A stretch of DNA of 21,399 nt, taken from the NCBI RefSeq assembly GCF_022376445.1, contig NW_025955545.1:1-21399 (forward strand), in the 5' to 3' direction. This DNA is from Fomitopsis serialis. Its lineage: Eukaryota; Basidiomycota; Agaricomycetes; Polyporales; Fomitopsidaceae. This document shows, in pieces, positions 1 through 8,232 of the stretch. The translations under genes and the position numbers were made by a program. A model generated the notes under the pieces. The model did no database searches. It was not told where the DNA came from and worked only from the letters and a program-made list of their open reading frames with translations. How positions within the stretch are numbered: the first letter of the stretch is position 1; each line of letters begins with the position of its first letter.

Positions 1-235
1 CGTGTACTGGCGGTCCGGTTGGTATTAAGCAATATCGGAATGGAACAGCCGTCTATGCCGCGGTGGATGATCCTCGGGGCGAATCTTTACCCCATAGTCA
101 CTGTTAGAGAGATGTTGGCAAGCATATGACAGGAATATGTTCTGTCAGGTGGTATTATTGTTGAAGAATGTCCGGTGGTGGTTCATGGCGTTGGGCACCT
201 TTTATGGCCATCAAAAACAAAAATAAAACAAGAGT

Positions 236-239
236 AAAA
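236..239 (-). terminator. Pol III terminator of tRNA-Ala(UGC)
   Basis: On the minus strand this is a run of four T, 15 bases past the 3' end of the tRNA-Ala gene. It is the first T4 run downstream, and further T runs follow. RNA polymerase III stops at such runs. The site is short and inferred from position only. Confidence 0.5.
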
Positions 240-254
240 TAACGAGCCAGTTTA

Positions 255-343
255 TGGACGTTGGGGGTTTGAACCCTCGACCTCACGCATTCATTATCCA
301 TAGGAGATGCAAAGCGTGCGCGCTACCACTGTGCCAAACGCCC
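255..343 (-). tRNA. tRNA-Ala(UGC) with an 18-nt intron; imperfect T arm
   Basis: The minus strand folds as a tRNA. The acceptor stem GGGCGTT pairs with AACGTCC plus discriminator A, and includes the G3-U70 wobble pair that marks alanine tRNAs. The anticodon stem is CACGC/GCGTG, with anticodon TGC followed by A37. An 18-nt intron (290-307) sits at the canonical place, one base after the anticodon. The T arm is odd: GAGGG, TTCAAAC, then only four C before the acceptor strand. The arm is therefore one base short and has an A-C mismatch, giving a mature length of 71 nt against 72 for the CGC gene at 12595. It is either a tolerated variant or an early tRNA pseudogene. Confidence 0.8.
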
Positions 344-411
344 GTAAGCAACTTATCTCTCCGGCCTTTTATCATGCGCGCCAGTTAGAGACAACGATCC
401 CCTAGCATGTC

Positions 412-1239
412 TCAACACAATCCACATCCTCCAATCCATACGCTCTTACAAGGCTTGCCGTCTGCGCTTCCAACGCCATCTAGTCGAGACAAGACCTCGA
501 AGCCCTCCTTGAGCATGCCAAAGACGACATACTTCCCATGCATCTTTACCAGCTTTGTCTCGTCTTCGGTGAGCACAACGAAGAATTGCGACGAGTTGGT
601 GTTCTTCCCGGAGTTGGCCATAGCAAGTGATCCACGGGTCAGCTTTCTCTTGAGGCCCTCCTTCTCATCATTAAACTTCCCACCATAGGTTGACTGTGGC
701 AGATTGAACAATGCACCATTAGCTCGGCCCATCTGCGCCGGCGTGCGATCTCACCTCTCCACCGCTACCATCTCCTCTGGTGACATCTCCGCCTTGCGCC
801 ACAAAGCCTTGACGATCCGGTGGATCGGGCAATCGAGGTAGTGCAACTTTTTCTTCGGTGCATTCTTGCACATCCCTTTCCCCTGTGCATAGAGCGATGA
901 AGTTTCCTCTCGTCTTCGCGAGCCCTGGGGATGAATCGAGATGGAAGACCAGCCGGCCTACGAGCAGCGGCAGTGGAGGTTCGAACCGCATTTGCCTCGA
1001 ACTCTGTCGACTCTCCTCGTCAGAGAGGCCTTATGTGAACTACGATGGCAACATACATCGAGCTCCCTCAGAATATCGCGCTGCTCTTCTGACAACTTGG
1101 GCGGCGTTGAAGGAAGCCCGTAGATGTGTGCATTCTTAGACAACAAGGCAGATGTAGCTGAATACTCGGCTTCTGCGAGAGCATACGCGTCCTGGTCGCC
1201 TATATACACATCGAGGTAGGCAAGCGAATTAGAGGCCAT
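412..1239 (-). pseudogene. cyclophilin-type peptidyl-prolyl isomerase, frameshifted
   Basis: Cyclophilins catalyse cis-trans isomerisation of peptidyl-proline bonds. A start at 1239 opens an N-terminal segment of about 60 residues (MASNSLAYLDVYIGDQDAYA...) upstream of the fold. The cyclophilin core follows in pieces: GRLVFHLDSS, NFIALCTGER, GFVAQGGDVTRGDGSGGE, then after a GT-AG intron (754-694) YGGKFNDE, LAMANSGKNTNSSQFFV and VFGMLKEGFEVL. The signature region is present, but the reading frame breaks. Near 877 two bases are missing after CTGER, so the expected residues (KNAPKKKLHYLDCPIHRIVK) lie in another frame for about 28 codons. A one-base loss near 806 restores the frame. Another frame change is needed between about 960 and 1060. 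Three breaks in one short gene point to a pseudogene, though sequencing errors cannot be excluded. It lies downstream of the exo-polygalacturonase on the same strand. Confidence 0.8.
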
Positions 1240-1605
1240 GAGTAGAAACGGAGTGATCGACGACTGTCTGACGGTAGTGGTGGAGCGAAGCCAGGAGATG
1301 GAGGATCTGTTTGCGGAGCCTATATCGTAACTTACTATTAACGGAACTTTGTTGCTGCTCAGTGCATATGTATAGGGCTAATCCGGATGAATCAACAAGT
1401 CTCAGTTGCGAGGTGAGTAAAATCCCTTCAATATGTGTCGGTACTTGACTGCCCGCCTTACGTATGAGAGACACAAGCCCGACCGCTTGTAGCAAATGGA
1501 CACAAAAGGCTATCTACAGTCGTATCTCAACGTATCATGTCGAGGTAGTCTCGCAGCCTAGCAGCATTGTCAATGACTTACAGTGCATATTGCATGACTC
1601 GGAGA
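1240..1605. other. intergenic, nothing recognised
   Basis: This interval separates the exo-polygalacturonase stop from the cyclophilin start. Short open frames exist on both strands, but none shows a known motif or plausible splice partners. A GTAAGT at the GH28 stop codon (1613-1608) leaves open one extra small 3' exon of that gene reaching into this interval. Confidence 0.5.
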
Positions 1606-3683
1606 TCACTTACTAGATAGTCCCTGCTGGCTGATGACGTTCGTACAGGTATACACCGGCTCTGCTCCAGTATTCACGGTGATATTGATGTTCTCAAACA
1701 CCATTCCAGGGCAAGGCGCGGCTGGGCTGCATGCTATATCAACAACTGCCAGTCCGTTAGGGGCGTCGACTTGCATATGCCAAGCGAAGCACGTACTGGT
1801 ACTGCCCGATGATGTACCTGTGAAGTTGTAGAAGCTCAGGTTCGCAAATTGCAGCGTTGATGGTGAGTCGCCTCTGAACACATGTTAACTTCGCTCAACC
1901 CACGCGCTGACAACAGGTACACACGGGTGCGCTCCATTGGTCTGATAGACATGGATAGGCAGAGAGACGTTATACAACTCTGCGTTGCGGACGGTGACAT
2001 TCGTGACAAGACCTGCATTAGCCGTGTGTCAGCATTCTGCCTCGCGATTCGGCAAACTTGCACCTACCTCCACCCCCACCGCCATTGTCGGGAGGGTGAC
2101 CGATGGTTGTGCCGGACCAGGACTTGAAATAAACCTGACATGCGGCAATCAAGAAGCTGTTCGCTGTGACAAGCCGTGGCACGTACCGCACTGCCCATGT
2201 TCGGCTGGATCTCTGGATCGATGTGCAACAACTACAGTACGGAGACATCAACACGAGTCAGTTGTTGTACACGTTTACTCACGCGAATGTCTTCCAGTGT
2301 CACATTTTCGACGCGGTCAAACTGCATCTCACAGTCAGTGATTCCTCGTCGAGTGAGGTCGTTTGATCTGGTACGTACGAGATTTGCATATTGCCCGAGA
2401 GAACCGAAAGCGATACCGTTGCCGCCGCGGCATGTGATGTTCTGAAAGTAGAGGTTTGTGGAGTTCTTTATATTTGCGTCAGGCTTCGGTTCGCGAGCTC
2501 AGGCTGTAGGTAAGGCTCCCTACCCCCTTGATCGCAAGACAGTCGTCTCCTAACGTAATCTGTTCAATCCGTCAGGACCATCAGGACCACCAGTCGATGT
2601 TCGGCACTCAGAACCTACATCCCAGTTGAGCAACGTGACGTTGTCCGCTCGGAATGTATCGATACCTAACTTCCTAGGTCAGACCCGGTGCGTCGCATGT
2701 CCAGAGACCGAACTCACCGTCCGTGTTCGGGACGACGCTACCGCACGCATGTAAGCGATATCAACTGCAGCATGATCCTAATGTTGCTCACTTGTACCCA
2801 TAGTACTCTGGATTCGTGTTCGTCGCGTTGCAATACATCCCGTCGTACACCACGTCCTTGGACTCCGCGACCGTATTGCACCAGAACGGCTGGCCCTCGA
2901 TCCTGAAGTCCTTGACGACGCCTCTCAGAACGTGCCAGAGTGTGAAGGCGATAGGCCGCCCGTCGCCGTCAAGTCGGCTGGTGGTCCCATACCAGTTCCA
3001 CCAGTACTGCCCGTTGCCGATGATCCCACCGGTGTTATGCGCATCAATGGTGAAGTCGCGCCCTGTGACAACGAACCACGATGCTTGGTCCTGCAGAGAC
3101 TGTCAGTAAGAGCTCGGTTCCTCGATCGGATTAATGGATCACCTGAATGTACACGACACGGTACGTGTTTTCTGGGTTCATCCAGTAAGGCAAATTCGCT
3201 GTGAACTGTGGTCCCGGGTTAGCAGGCGGTGAACAGCGTGACTTCAATGCGCACGTTGAGATAACCAGCAGGCGGTGAACAGCGTGACTTCAATGCGCAC
3301 GTTGAGATAACCATGTAGGTCAACCCTGGCCTCGACCAGGTTCCACATCATCTTCCTGTACATTGGTAAGTCCGTTATGAGTCGATAGCCGCGTCGAGCA
3401 CACTAACCTCGTCACGTTGTAGACACCGTCGGAGATGACTGTCGTTCCATAATGGCCGCATCGCGAAACGGCAGCCTCGATCTGTTCACGAGTGTTCAAG
3501 GTAGTCGAATAGCGGTTCGCACCTCGGCGCAGTTAGACGGACCTGGTCTGTATCGTCCTGTCCCTCTCCCAACGGCTGGATGGTACATGTATTGCCCGCC
3601 TTCAATTCTTCCGCCCACGCTAGCACCCGCGTAATATGAAGGCCCGCAATCAAGACTGCCAGGAGCACGCGCACGGAAAGCAT
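1606..3683 (-). CDS. secreted exo-polygalacturonase (GH28), intact left copy
   Basis: This GH28 enzyme should release galacturonate from the non-reducing end of pectin outside the cell. I read 15 exons: 3683-3543, 3481-3408, 3355-3301, 3205-3143, 3090-2792, 2737-2718, 2665-2619, 2559-2524, 2465-2379, 2327-2283, 2231-2187, 2134-2068, 2012-1925, 1873-1818 and 1745-1606. They total 1263 nt and give 420 aa, usual for the family. Residues 1-22 form a signal peptide (MLSVRVLLAVLIAGLHITRV). Catalytic motifs are NTDG (215-218, followed by ID) and LGDDC (236-240). The histidine motif of endo-enzymes is replaced by RGGNGIAFGSLGQY (258-271), as in exo-acting members. The usual R-[IV]-K motif reads Y-F-K at 306-308, a departure worth noting. 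Later blocks are HIDPEIQPNMGSA and VDIACSPAAPCPGMVF. Intron 3 contains a tandem duplication of its donor. The stop overlaps GTAAGT, so the last few residues are uncertain. Confidence 0.88.
3221..3312. repeat. 46-bp perfect tandem duplication across an exon-intron border
   Basis: Copies at 3221-3266 and 3267-3312 are identical. On the gene strand each holds the last 12 bases of GH28 exon 3, the donor GTGCGC and the start of intron 3, so two equivalent splice donors stand 46 bp apart. Using the first (3300) keeps the frame; using the second (3254) adds 46 nt and shifts it. The right-hand paralogue at about 13650 has a single copy, so the duplication arose after the two copies separated. Confidence 0.95.
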
Positions 3684-3766
3684 CTTCCTAGTTCCTGGTG
3701 GGTGCAGCTGGCACAGCCGGCGATTCCGAGTCAGCGAGAATGGTCACTGTCGATGGCCAACCCCCC

Positions 3767-3775
3767 AATAAATAT
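3767..3775 (-). promoter_or_regulatory. TATA-like element of the left GH28 gene
   Basis: On the minus strand ATATTTATT lies 84-92 bases upstream of the GH28 start codon, followed by a G run. It is the only clear AT-rich core in the immediate upstream region. At the matching place in the right copy (about 13181-13191) the sequence reads GAGATTTCTAG, so the element is lost there. Function is inferred from position. Confidence 0.4.
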
Positions 3776-4174
3776 CCGGGCGACGCGAGCCCTCGCCGCG
3801 GCGGCGTAAGTCATGCGTGTGGGCCGTTTTGTTAAATGCACACGCTTTGGATGGTCATCTGTGCAATTGCAGCGGGCCGGCGGTGGTCGACGCTAACCTC
3901 AATCTGCCAAGTACCCTGTGCAACCTTTTTGTATTCTTGTTGTAAGTATGATGTGACGTTCGAGGCAGACGGACCGGGCCCGACTTCAATATGACGGCGT
4001 CGTCAATATCAATGTCCTTAACATCCGCAACATCGATTTCAAGGATCATCCAGATTGCACACCGTGTGTCGAGCGCTTTAACCGCTTTCTTCCAGCGCGT
4101 GGCTGTCGTGGAACATGGATCACTGATCAATCCGGATCATCGATGCGGATGCGACCGACTTGGCCGACTCAACG

Positions 4175-4182
4175 TATATAAG
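4175..4182 (+). promoter_or_regulatory. TATA-like element kept in both copies (left)
   Basis: TATATAAG is followed about 25 bases later by a C/T-rich stretch, a common basidiomycete core-promoter layout. The match at 18649-18656 (minus) keeps the element and the downstream GGTAAC block. It implies a transcription unit running from here towards gene 2. No start codon or protein could be assigned. Confidence 0.35.
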
Positions 4183-4407
4183 TAGGTAACCCGTCCCTAT
4201 AGCCATCCCCCTCCTCGAGCTTCCCACCAGTCCTCCCACAGATCGACTACCAGTCGCGTTGACAGCCCGTGTTCTGAAGGCGATAGCTGCGGCGGACCCG
4301 CTCGATACTACGTACTAGCGTACTACCTCCGACGGGTTCGATTTGTGCACACCTCCCGCGCGTGGCAAGGTCGCTCAAGAATATGTGAGGAGACTGGACG
4401 CTCATTC

Positions 4408-4453
4408 GTTATGAGTGATTACACATTCTGCTGCGTGCGTAATCACTTGTAAC
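4408..4453. repeat. imperfect palindrome, GTTATGAGTGATTAC arms (left, distal)
   Basis: GTTATGAGTGATTAC is followed after 16 bases by the near-inverse GTAATCACTTGTAAC. The same arm sequence recurs at 5310 and, in the right copy, at 17480 and 18371. It could form a hairpin or be the remains of facing terminal inverted repeats. I saw no flanking target-site duplication. Confidence 0.75.
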
Positions 4454-5309
4454 TTGCCGTGCCACTGTCTGAGGATCAAGCACACCTTTTGAGTTACGAG
4501 CTGTCATCCGAGATACGTGGACATATCAGCCTGTGGCCAATACGCACGGCGACCCTAGATCCTTCGCAGATCCCAAGAATTTCCTTCACTGCCTCGTCTT
4601 GACAGTCCGACTCTATATTCGGCTTGAATGATACGGCCTAGAAATGACGTTTACTCGCAGCAATCCTTGGGGTTTTATTCTATCATACCTTGACGTGGCA
4701 TGAGCACACTTGATGCATAGTCATTTGTACTGCATGCCGCTGCGAGTCTCGGTCAGCTCTGGTGTGCGATACTTCGAGTTCCTTCTCCCCCTTCGTCGTC
4801 ACTGACGTACCTTCCGCTTTCAAGTTGCAGGGACCTACAGAGGACGAAATACTTATGGCGACCATTTCCGGATCACCACACGCCGTCGATTCAGACGGAT
4901 GACTCTCGCCCTCCGTAAGAGTAGTCGCATCTCCCGCCGCAAGCTAATGTACGGTAGCATGTCTATCGCTCACGAGTCCGTGATGCGTGGCGCTCGCTTC
5001 TCTCAGGCGTCCATGTCTCACTGCTGTCGGTCTCCCCTTCGATCCTCCTGCCTTCGGCATCCTATTTCGACTTCTCTTTCAGTGGGACCAGCGCCTACCC
5101 AGTGACCAGGTACCAGGAGACGCGCACCTCAGGCCTTCTTCTTCAGTCGCTCATCTCCGTGTCGCCTGTATGAGTACACGTGAGTGACGTTACTTCTGGG
5201 ATCTCCATCGCTATGTTTACTGTCAGGCGCGACTCGAGAACAGTTGTATCCGTACAAAGAATGCTCCCTTTTCATTGTCCGGCAACCCCAGGGGATGAGA
5301 CCCTGGTTT

Positions 5310-5349
5310 GTTATGAGTGGTTATTCAATTTTGCGTATTCACTCATAAC
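5310..5349. repeat. imperfect palindrome, GTTATGAGTG arms (left, proximal)
   Basis: GTTATGAGTGGTTATTCAA faces TATTCACTCATAAC across a short T-rich centre, giving a 40-bp hairpin-capable element. It is the left counterpart of 17480-17519. A half-site of the same motif, in the same orientation, overlaps the gene 2 3' end at about 5699-5719. Confidence 0.75.
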
Positions 5350-5674
5350 ATGCCAGTGTCTTATCCTAGACGGCAACACATTCACTACGTACTGACGAAG
5401 TCAGGTCACGCCATGATGTATTCGTTATGCGGCGACCAGCGATCAGACAGAAGCTGTTGTATCAGAAGCTCAGTATTACCTGCACGAACAAGGAGGCTCG
5501 AGTATGGTACGTAAGATGCTGTGTCCGAGTCGCTTTACGTTGGTTCACGCTCGTCTCGTATTACAGTCACTGTGTTCATCTACAGTTACCAAACCCGATA
5601 ACATGCAGTAAAAAGATTTACTAGTAACTCGCTGTAATCACAAGGTGTATCTTGGTCTGAACATATGTCAGAAG

Positions 5675-5690
5675 CTATTGACGTCAATAG
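5675..5690. repeat. 16-bp perfect palindrome with a TGACGTCA core (left)
   Basis: CTATTGACGTCAATAG is a perfect palindrome containing TGACGTCA, the full CRE site bound by ATF/CREB-type bZIP factors. It lies just past the gene 2 reading frame. The right copy keeps and extends it to 20 bp. Confidence 0.8.
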
Positions 5691-5714
5691 TCAATGTTAG
5701 TTATGAGTAGTTGT

Positions 5715-6809
5715 TCAATTCTGCCTAGCGCCTGAGGCCTCAGCTGTCCGATAGTGCGACTCCAGCCTCTCACCCAGTCGCACATAGACAGCGTCCATCC
5801 AGCGCCAGAATGTGGGATCCTTGCCCGATGGCTTAAAAGGATTCCCGTCTTCATCGTCAGCATCACTAACAGTTGGATGCCTGGACGCGGGGGTGCTGTA
5901 TCCGGCGGACATGTATCCCGCTGAGTCCGCCGAAGTCACAGAAGGTGATTCTTGATCTGAAGGGTTGCTCCAGTCCACAATGCTGCTTGACTCTGGGGAG
6001 AATATCGGCAGCGACGGGGATGACCCCTCGCTCGAGACAGGCGAGTGCCATCCTAGTAGAGAGTTGTCGGCGGGGTGCGGGATTACATGGTCCGGAGGAT
6101 CGAGCGGCCGTAACGGTGTCGGCAGGAGTAGACCTGGCGCGGCGTCCACGGAAAGCGCACCTTCCCCTTGCCCTGATTGGAAGCCCAGCGATGGCCCGGG
6201 CCCGGGTTGAAGTGGCATTTCTGCCTTGTTTACGGAGATCCCCCGCCGGCGAGGGAGTGGCTTCATGGTGCGCGGGAGCCACTGATTCTCTAGCGAGGCG
6301 TCCAACCGCATGTCCATCGCGGGTGATGGCGACCGCCGCCGACTCGACAGCGCATCGGTGGGTTGAAGTTGCGAGTTGCGATTCGCAGGGTCCAGAAGCC
6401 CATCCCGGGGTATCAGGCTCTCAAAACCTGGCGCACTGCCAGGCGAAGTGTACTGGCTCGCCACGGCGCGCCCGCCGACAAGGATCTCACCAGGAGGGAT
6501 TGCGCTCAGTGTTTGGGCTTCATGACCAAGTTCCGATATCGGGTCTTCAAAGAGTGAGTGCAGGCGCGAACTCGTAGGCACTTTATCTGCTGTTTCTGGT
6601 GCGGATGTATATGCTACCTGGGAATATCGAGTCATTTCATGGACTGGTCCACCTCACGACTGTTCGATTCGAGCCGCGCTGGCAGCGCTCTCTCGCTTGT
6701 ACTTGGGTCGCTTTTTTCTTGGAACAGGTTGTTCATCGACGTCGTCAGTGCCGTCACTAGCGTCCGCCGTTTCTTGCCGCTTGCGACTAGTAGAGGACGC
6801 GGTGGGCAC
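5715..6809 (-). pseudogene. gene 2, left copy: one stop codon, 5' exons missing
   Basis: This matches the C-terminal two thirds of the protein at 15563-17136. Reading from 6809, the frame gives SSTSRKRQ, KKRPKYKRESAASAARIEQS, then a TGA at 6656-6654 where the right copy has Trp (TGG). The same frame stays open for another 300 codons to a stop at 5715. It ends in the conserved block SGKDPTFWRWMDAVYVRLGE, close to the C terminus. Four extra bases near the end shift the frame, so the protein ends about 14 residues earlier than the right one. The upstream exons found in the right copy are replaced here by 33 unrelated bases. A shorter protein from ATG 6635 (306 aa) remains possible, so this could be a truncated gene. 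Confidence 0.6.
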
Positions 6810-7640
6810 GACCGTCGTCCTGGCCGTCGTCTGCGTCTTTCTCTAGTGAGCCGGTCTCGGTGCGGTTCGAGGGCGGCTTCTCGTATCGCTCTTCCTCGTG
6901 GCGTGCGCACTGTACAGAGGCCAGTAAGTACTAACACACGGCGGTACCCTACCCTGAGGTCCTCTGTCAATGCGACATCGTCAATCCATCTGCGCCTTCT
7001 TTGAGTAAGAGGACCATGAGTCACATATGATACCTGACCCTCTGCTCCAGATAAAGGTGTGTGGGCTCGGCAGTACGATCAGCGTCTACGCGGGAACGCA
7101 CGCCGTTTATGGTGTACAAAACAGCACCGTCCACGCCGCGCACTGGTCACTGAGCGTACGCGGCGAGTACCCATTCACCGTGAAGCAGGTCGAGGACCCT
7201 CGTACTACGAGCCCACTGGCGAGTCCGAACAAGTATTGACCGGCCTGCCAAGGTCGTGTCATGATGTCGTCTGACACAGCTTCTCTCTACATCGCAAATT
7301 TCTGCACTTACCTGGAATGTCACTCGAATCGAGGGATGTTCAATACTACGACACGAGTTGGCAGAGTGCCGTCGCCGGGTGAGAAAAGATACATCTCGAA
7401 GATTGACCCCTTCTTCAAAGCTCGAAACATCCGTGATTTCTGACAAACCAGACGGCTTGTCTTCCCGTAATGCATATACCTCGGAAGCTGCGCGCATGCG
7501 GCAGCAAGGTGGCAACCGATTTACCCACCGGCAAGCGCCGGATGGCGACACGGCGGTTCACTGGCAAGCGTTCAACGTTCAGTAGCCACGTGTACGATAT
7601 CAAGACAGTTATCCATATACGGACAGTGACTATGTACCGT
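6810..7640. other. outer part of B with no secure gene (left)
   Basis: This matches right 14679-15490 in inverted orientation. Open frames exist on both strands. On the minus strand the frame that is open for over 120 codons in the right copy is interrupted here by a small insertion near 7575 and a one-base insertion near 7441. A plus-strand frame at 7027-7239 (SVRGEYPFTVKQVEDP, ending SPNKY) is partly kept in the right copy. No family is recognised with confidence. Confidence 0.4.
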
Positions 7641-8005
7641 CCCCTCTGCCGACTCGCTCGACTCCGAGTGACCGAGTCGGACGTTTCGATTCTCGTTAAG
7701 ATGCTGATCAGTGATGATGCACTTGTTGTGCTTGTGTTGTGCAGGGCCTGACTTCAGTAGAATCCTGTCGTCGACCCTCTTCTCATTCGCCTGACCATCG
7801 ACCTGGTCAAGAAGCCTTCTCGCCTTTTGATCCACGGACTCCATGGTCATACTGTAGTACAATTTCATGATATCGCTACATATCCCAAGGGACCAGTCGC
7901 GTTCGCCGCTACAACATTCTATCTCAAGGCAACTGAATCAGAAACTTGAAAATATTGAGGCACCGGTCCAGGCAGCCAGACTTCTGCCATAGGAAGCAAA
8001 ACGTA
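7641..8005. other. intergenic between the left arm and tRNA-Gly
   Basis: Single-copy sequence just outside the left arm. It holds an 8-bp inverted repeat, CCGACTCG and CGAGTCGG at about 7648-7680. GAGTGACCGAGTCG inside it recurs at about 18985, just outside the right arm. No gene is recognised; a 98-codon minus frame lacks any known motif. Confidence 0.4.
7998..8001 (-). terminator. Pol III terminator of tRNA-Gly
   Basis: TTTT on the minus strand, four bases after the discriminator base of the tRNA-Gly gene. The spacing is typical of RNA polymerase III termination. Confidence 0.65.
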
Positions 8006-8087
8006 TGCATTAAGGGGGAATCGAACCCCCGGCGGGTCGAACCCGCATCAGTGGCAACGACCCAGGTTACCACTACCCCATTAATGC
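8006..8087 (-). tRNA. tRNA-Gly(GCC) with an 11-nt intron
   Basis: The acceptor stem GCATTAA pairs fully with TTAATGC, discriminator A. The D arm is GGGT/ACCT. The anticodon stem is GGTCG/CGACC with TT, anticodon GCC and A37. An 11-nt intron at 8041-8051 follows A37, and the T arm GGGGG-TTCGATT-CCCCC is perfect. Mature length is 71 nt. It is divergent from NOP53, with 145 bp between the tRNA 5' end and the NOP53 start codon. Confidence 0.93.
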
Positions 8088-8232
8088 TTTTTTTGAACCT
8101 CACAATTAGTTAATATTATCGCTGGCACGCATGAAACTCCAGTTTTGCACTGGGAACGATCGCCCTGGTAGACTGGTCTTGCCGCTCACAGTCCTCAACC
8201 ACATCTACGGTCTGTACACTATCTGGACGGCG

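Larger units (their letters stand above)
3894..5674. other. shared segment with no recognised gene (left)
   Basis: This part of B lies between the GH28 promoter and the 3' end of gene 2. It matches right 17148-18933 in inverted orientation. Several short frames keep similar peptides in both copies, for example plus-strand frames near 4470 (SEDQAHLLSYELSSEIRGH), 4790 and 5050, but stops and small indels differ between copies and no family is recognisable. A TATATAAG element at 4175 would drive transcription rightwards through it, towards gene 2. It may hold a decayed gene or a non-coding transcript. Confidence 0.45.
2232..7640 (-). repeat. left arm of a permuted inverted segmental duplication
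   Basis: This 5.4-kb interval is present again at 13074-18933 on the opposite strand. Left 3891-2232 (A: GH28 promoter and exons 1-10) matches right 13074-14678. Left 7640-3894 (B: gene 2 and flanks) matches right 14679-18933. In the left copy B precedes A when read on the minus strand; in the right copy A precedes B. Most aligned parts look about nine-tenths identical by eye, except the middle of gene 2. The left copy is probably the source, because its GH28 continues intact past the A boundary into exons 11-15. Confidence 0.85.

Noticed and set aside
5873..6577. 234-codon plus-strand frame opposite left gene 2
   Set aside because: It is the complement of a GC-rich low-complexity reading frame and has no motif; the right copy does not keep it.
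7027..7239. 70-codon plus-strand frame with TISVYAGTHAVYG, reminiscent of the beta-rich part of fungal single-pass membrane proteins
   Set aside because: The match is short, the right copy breaks the frame, and no membrane segment or splice partners were found.
2232..7640. Helitron or DNA transposon moving the segment
   Set aside because: No transposase or helicase frame, no matching terminal repeats at the arm ends and no target-site duplication. Transposon ends would also not give permuted copies.
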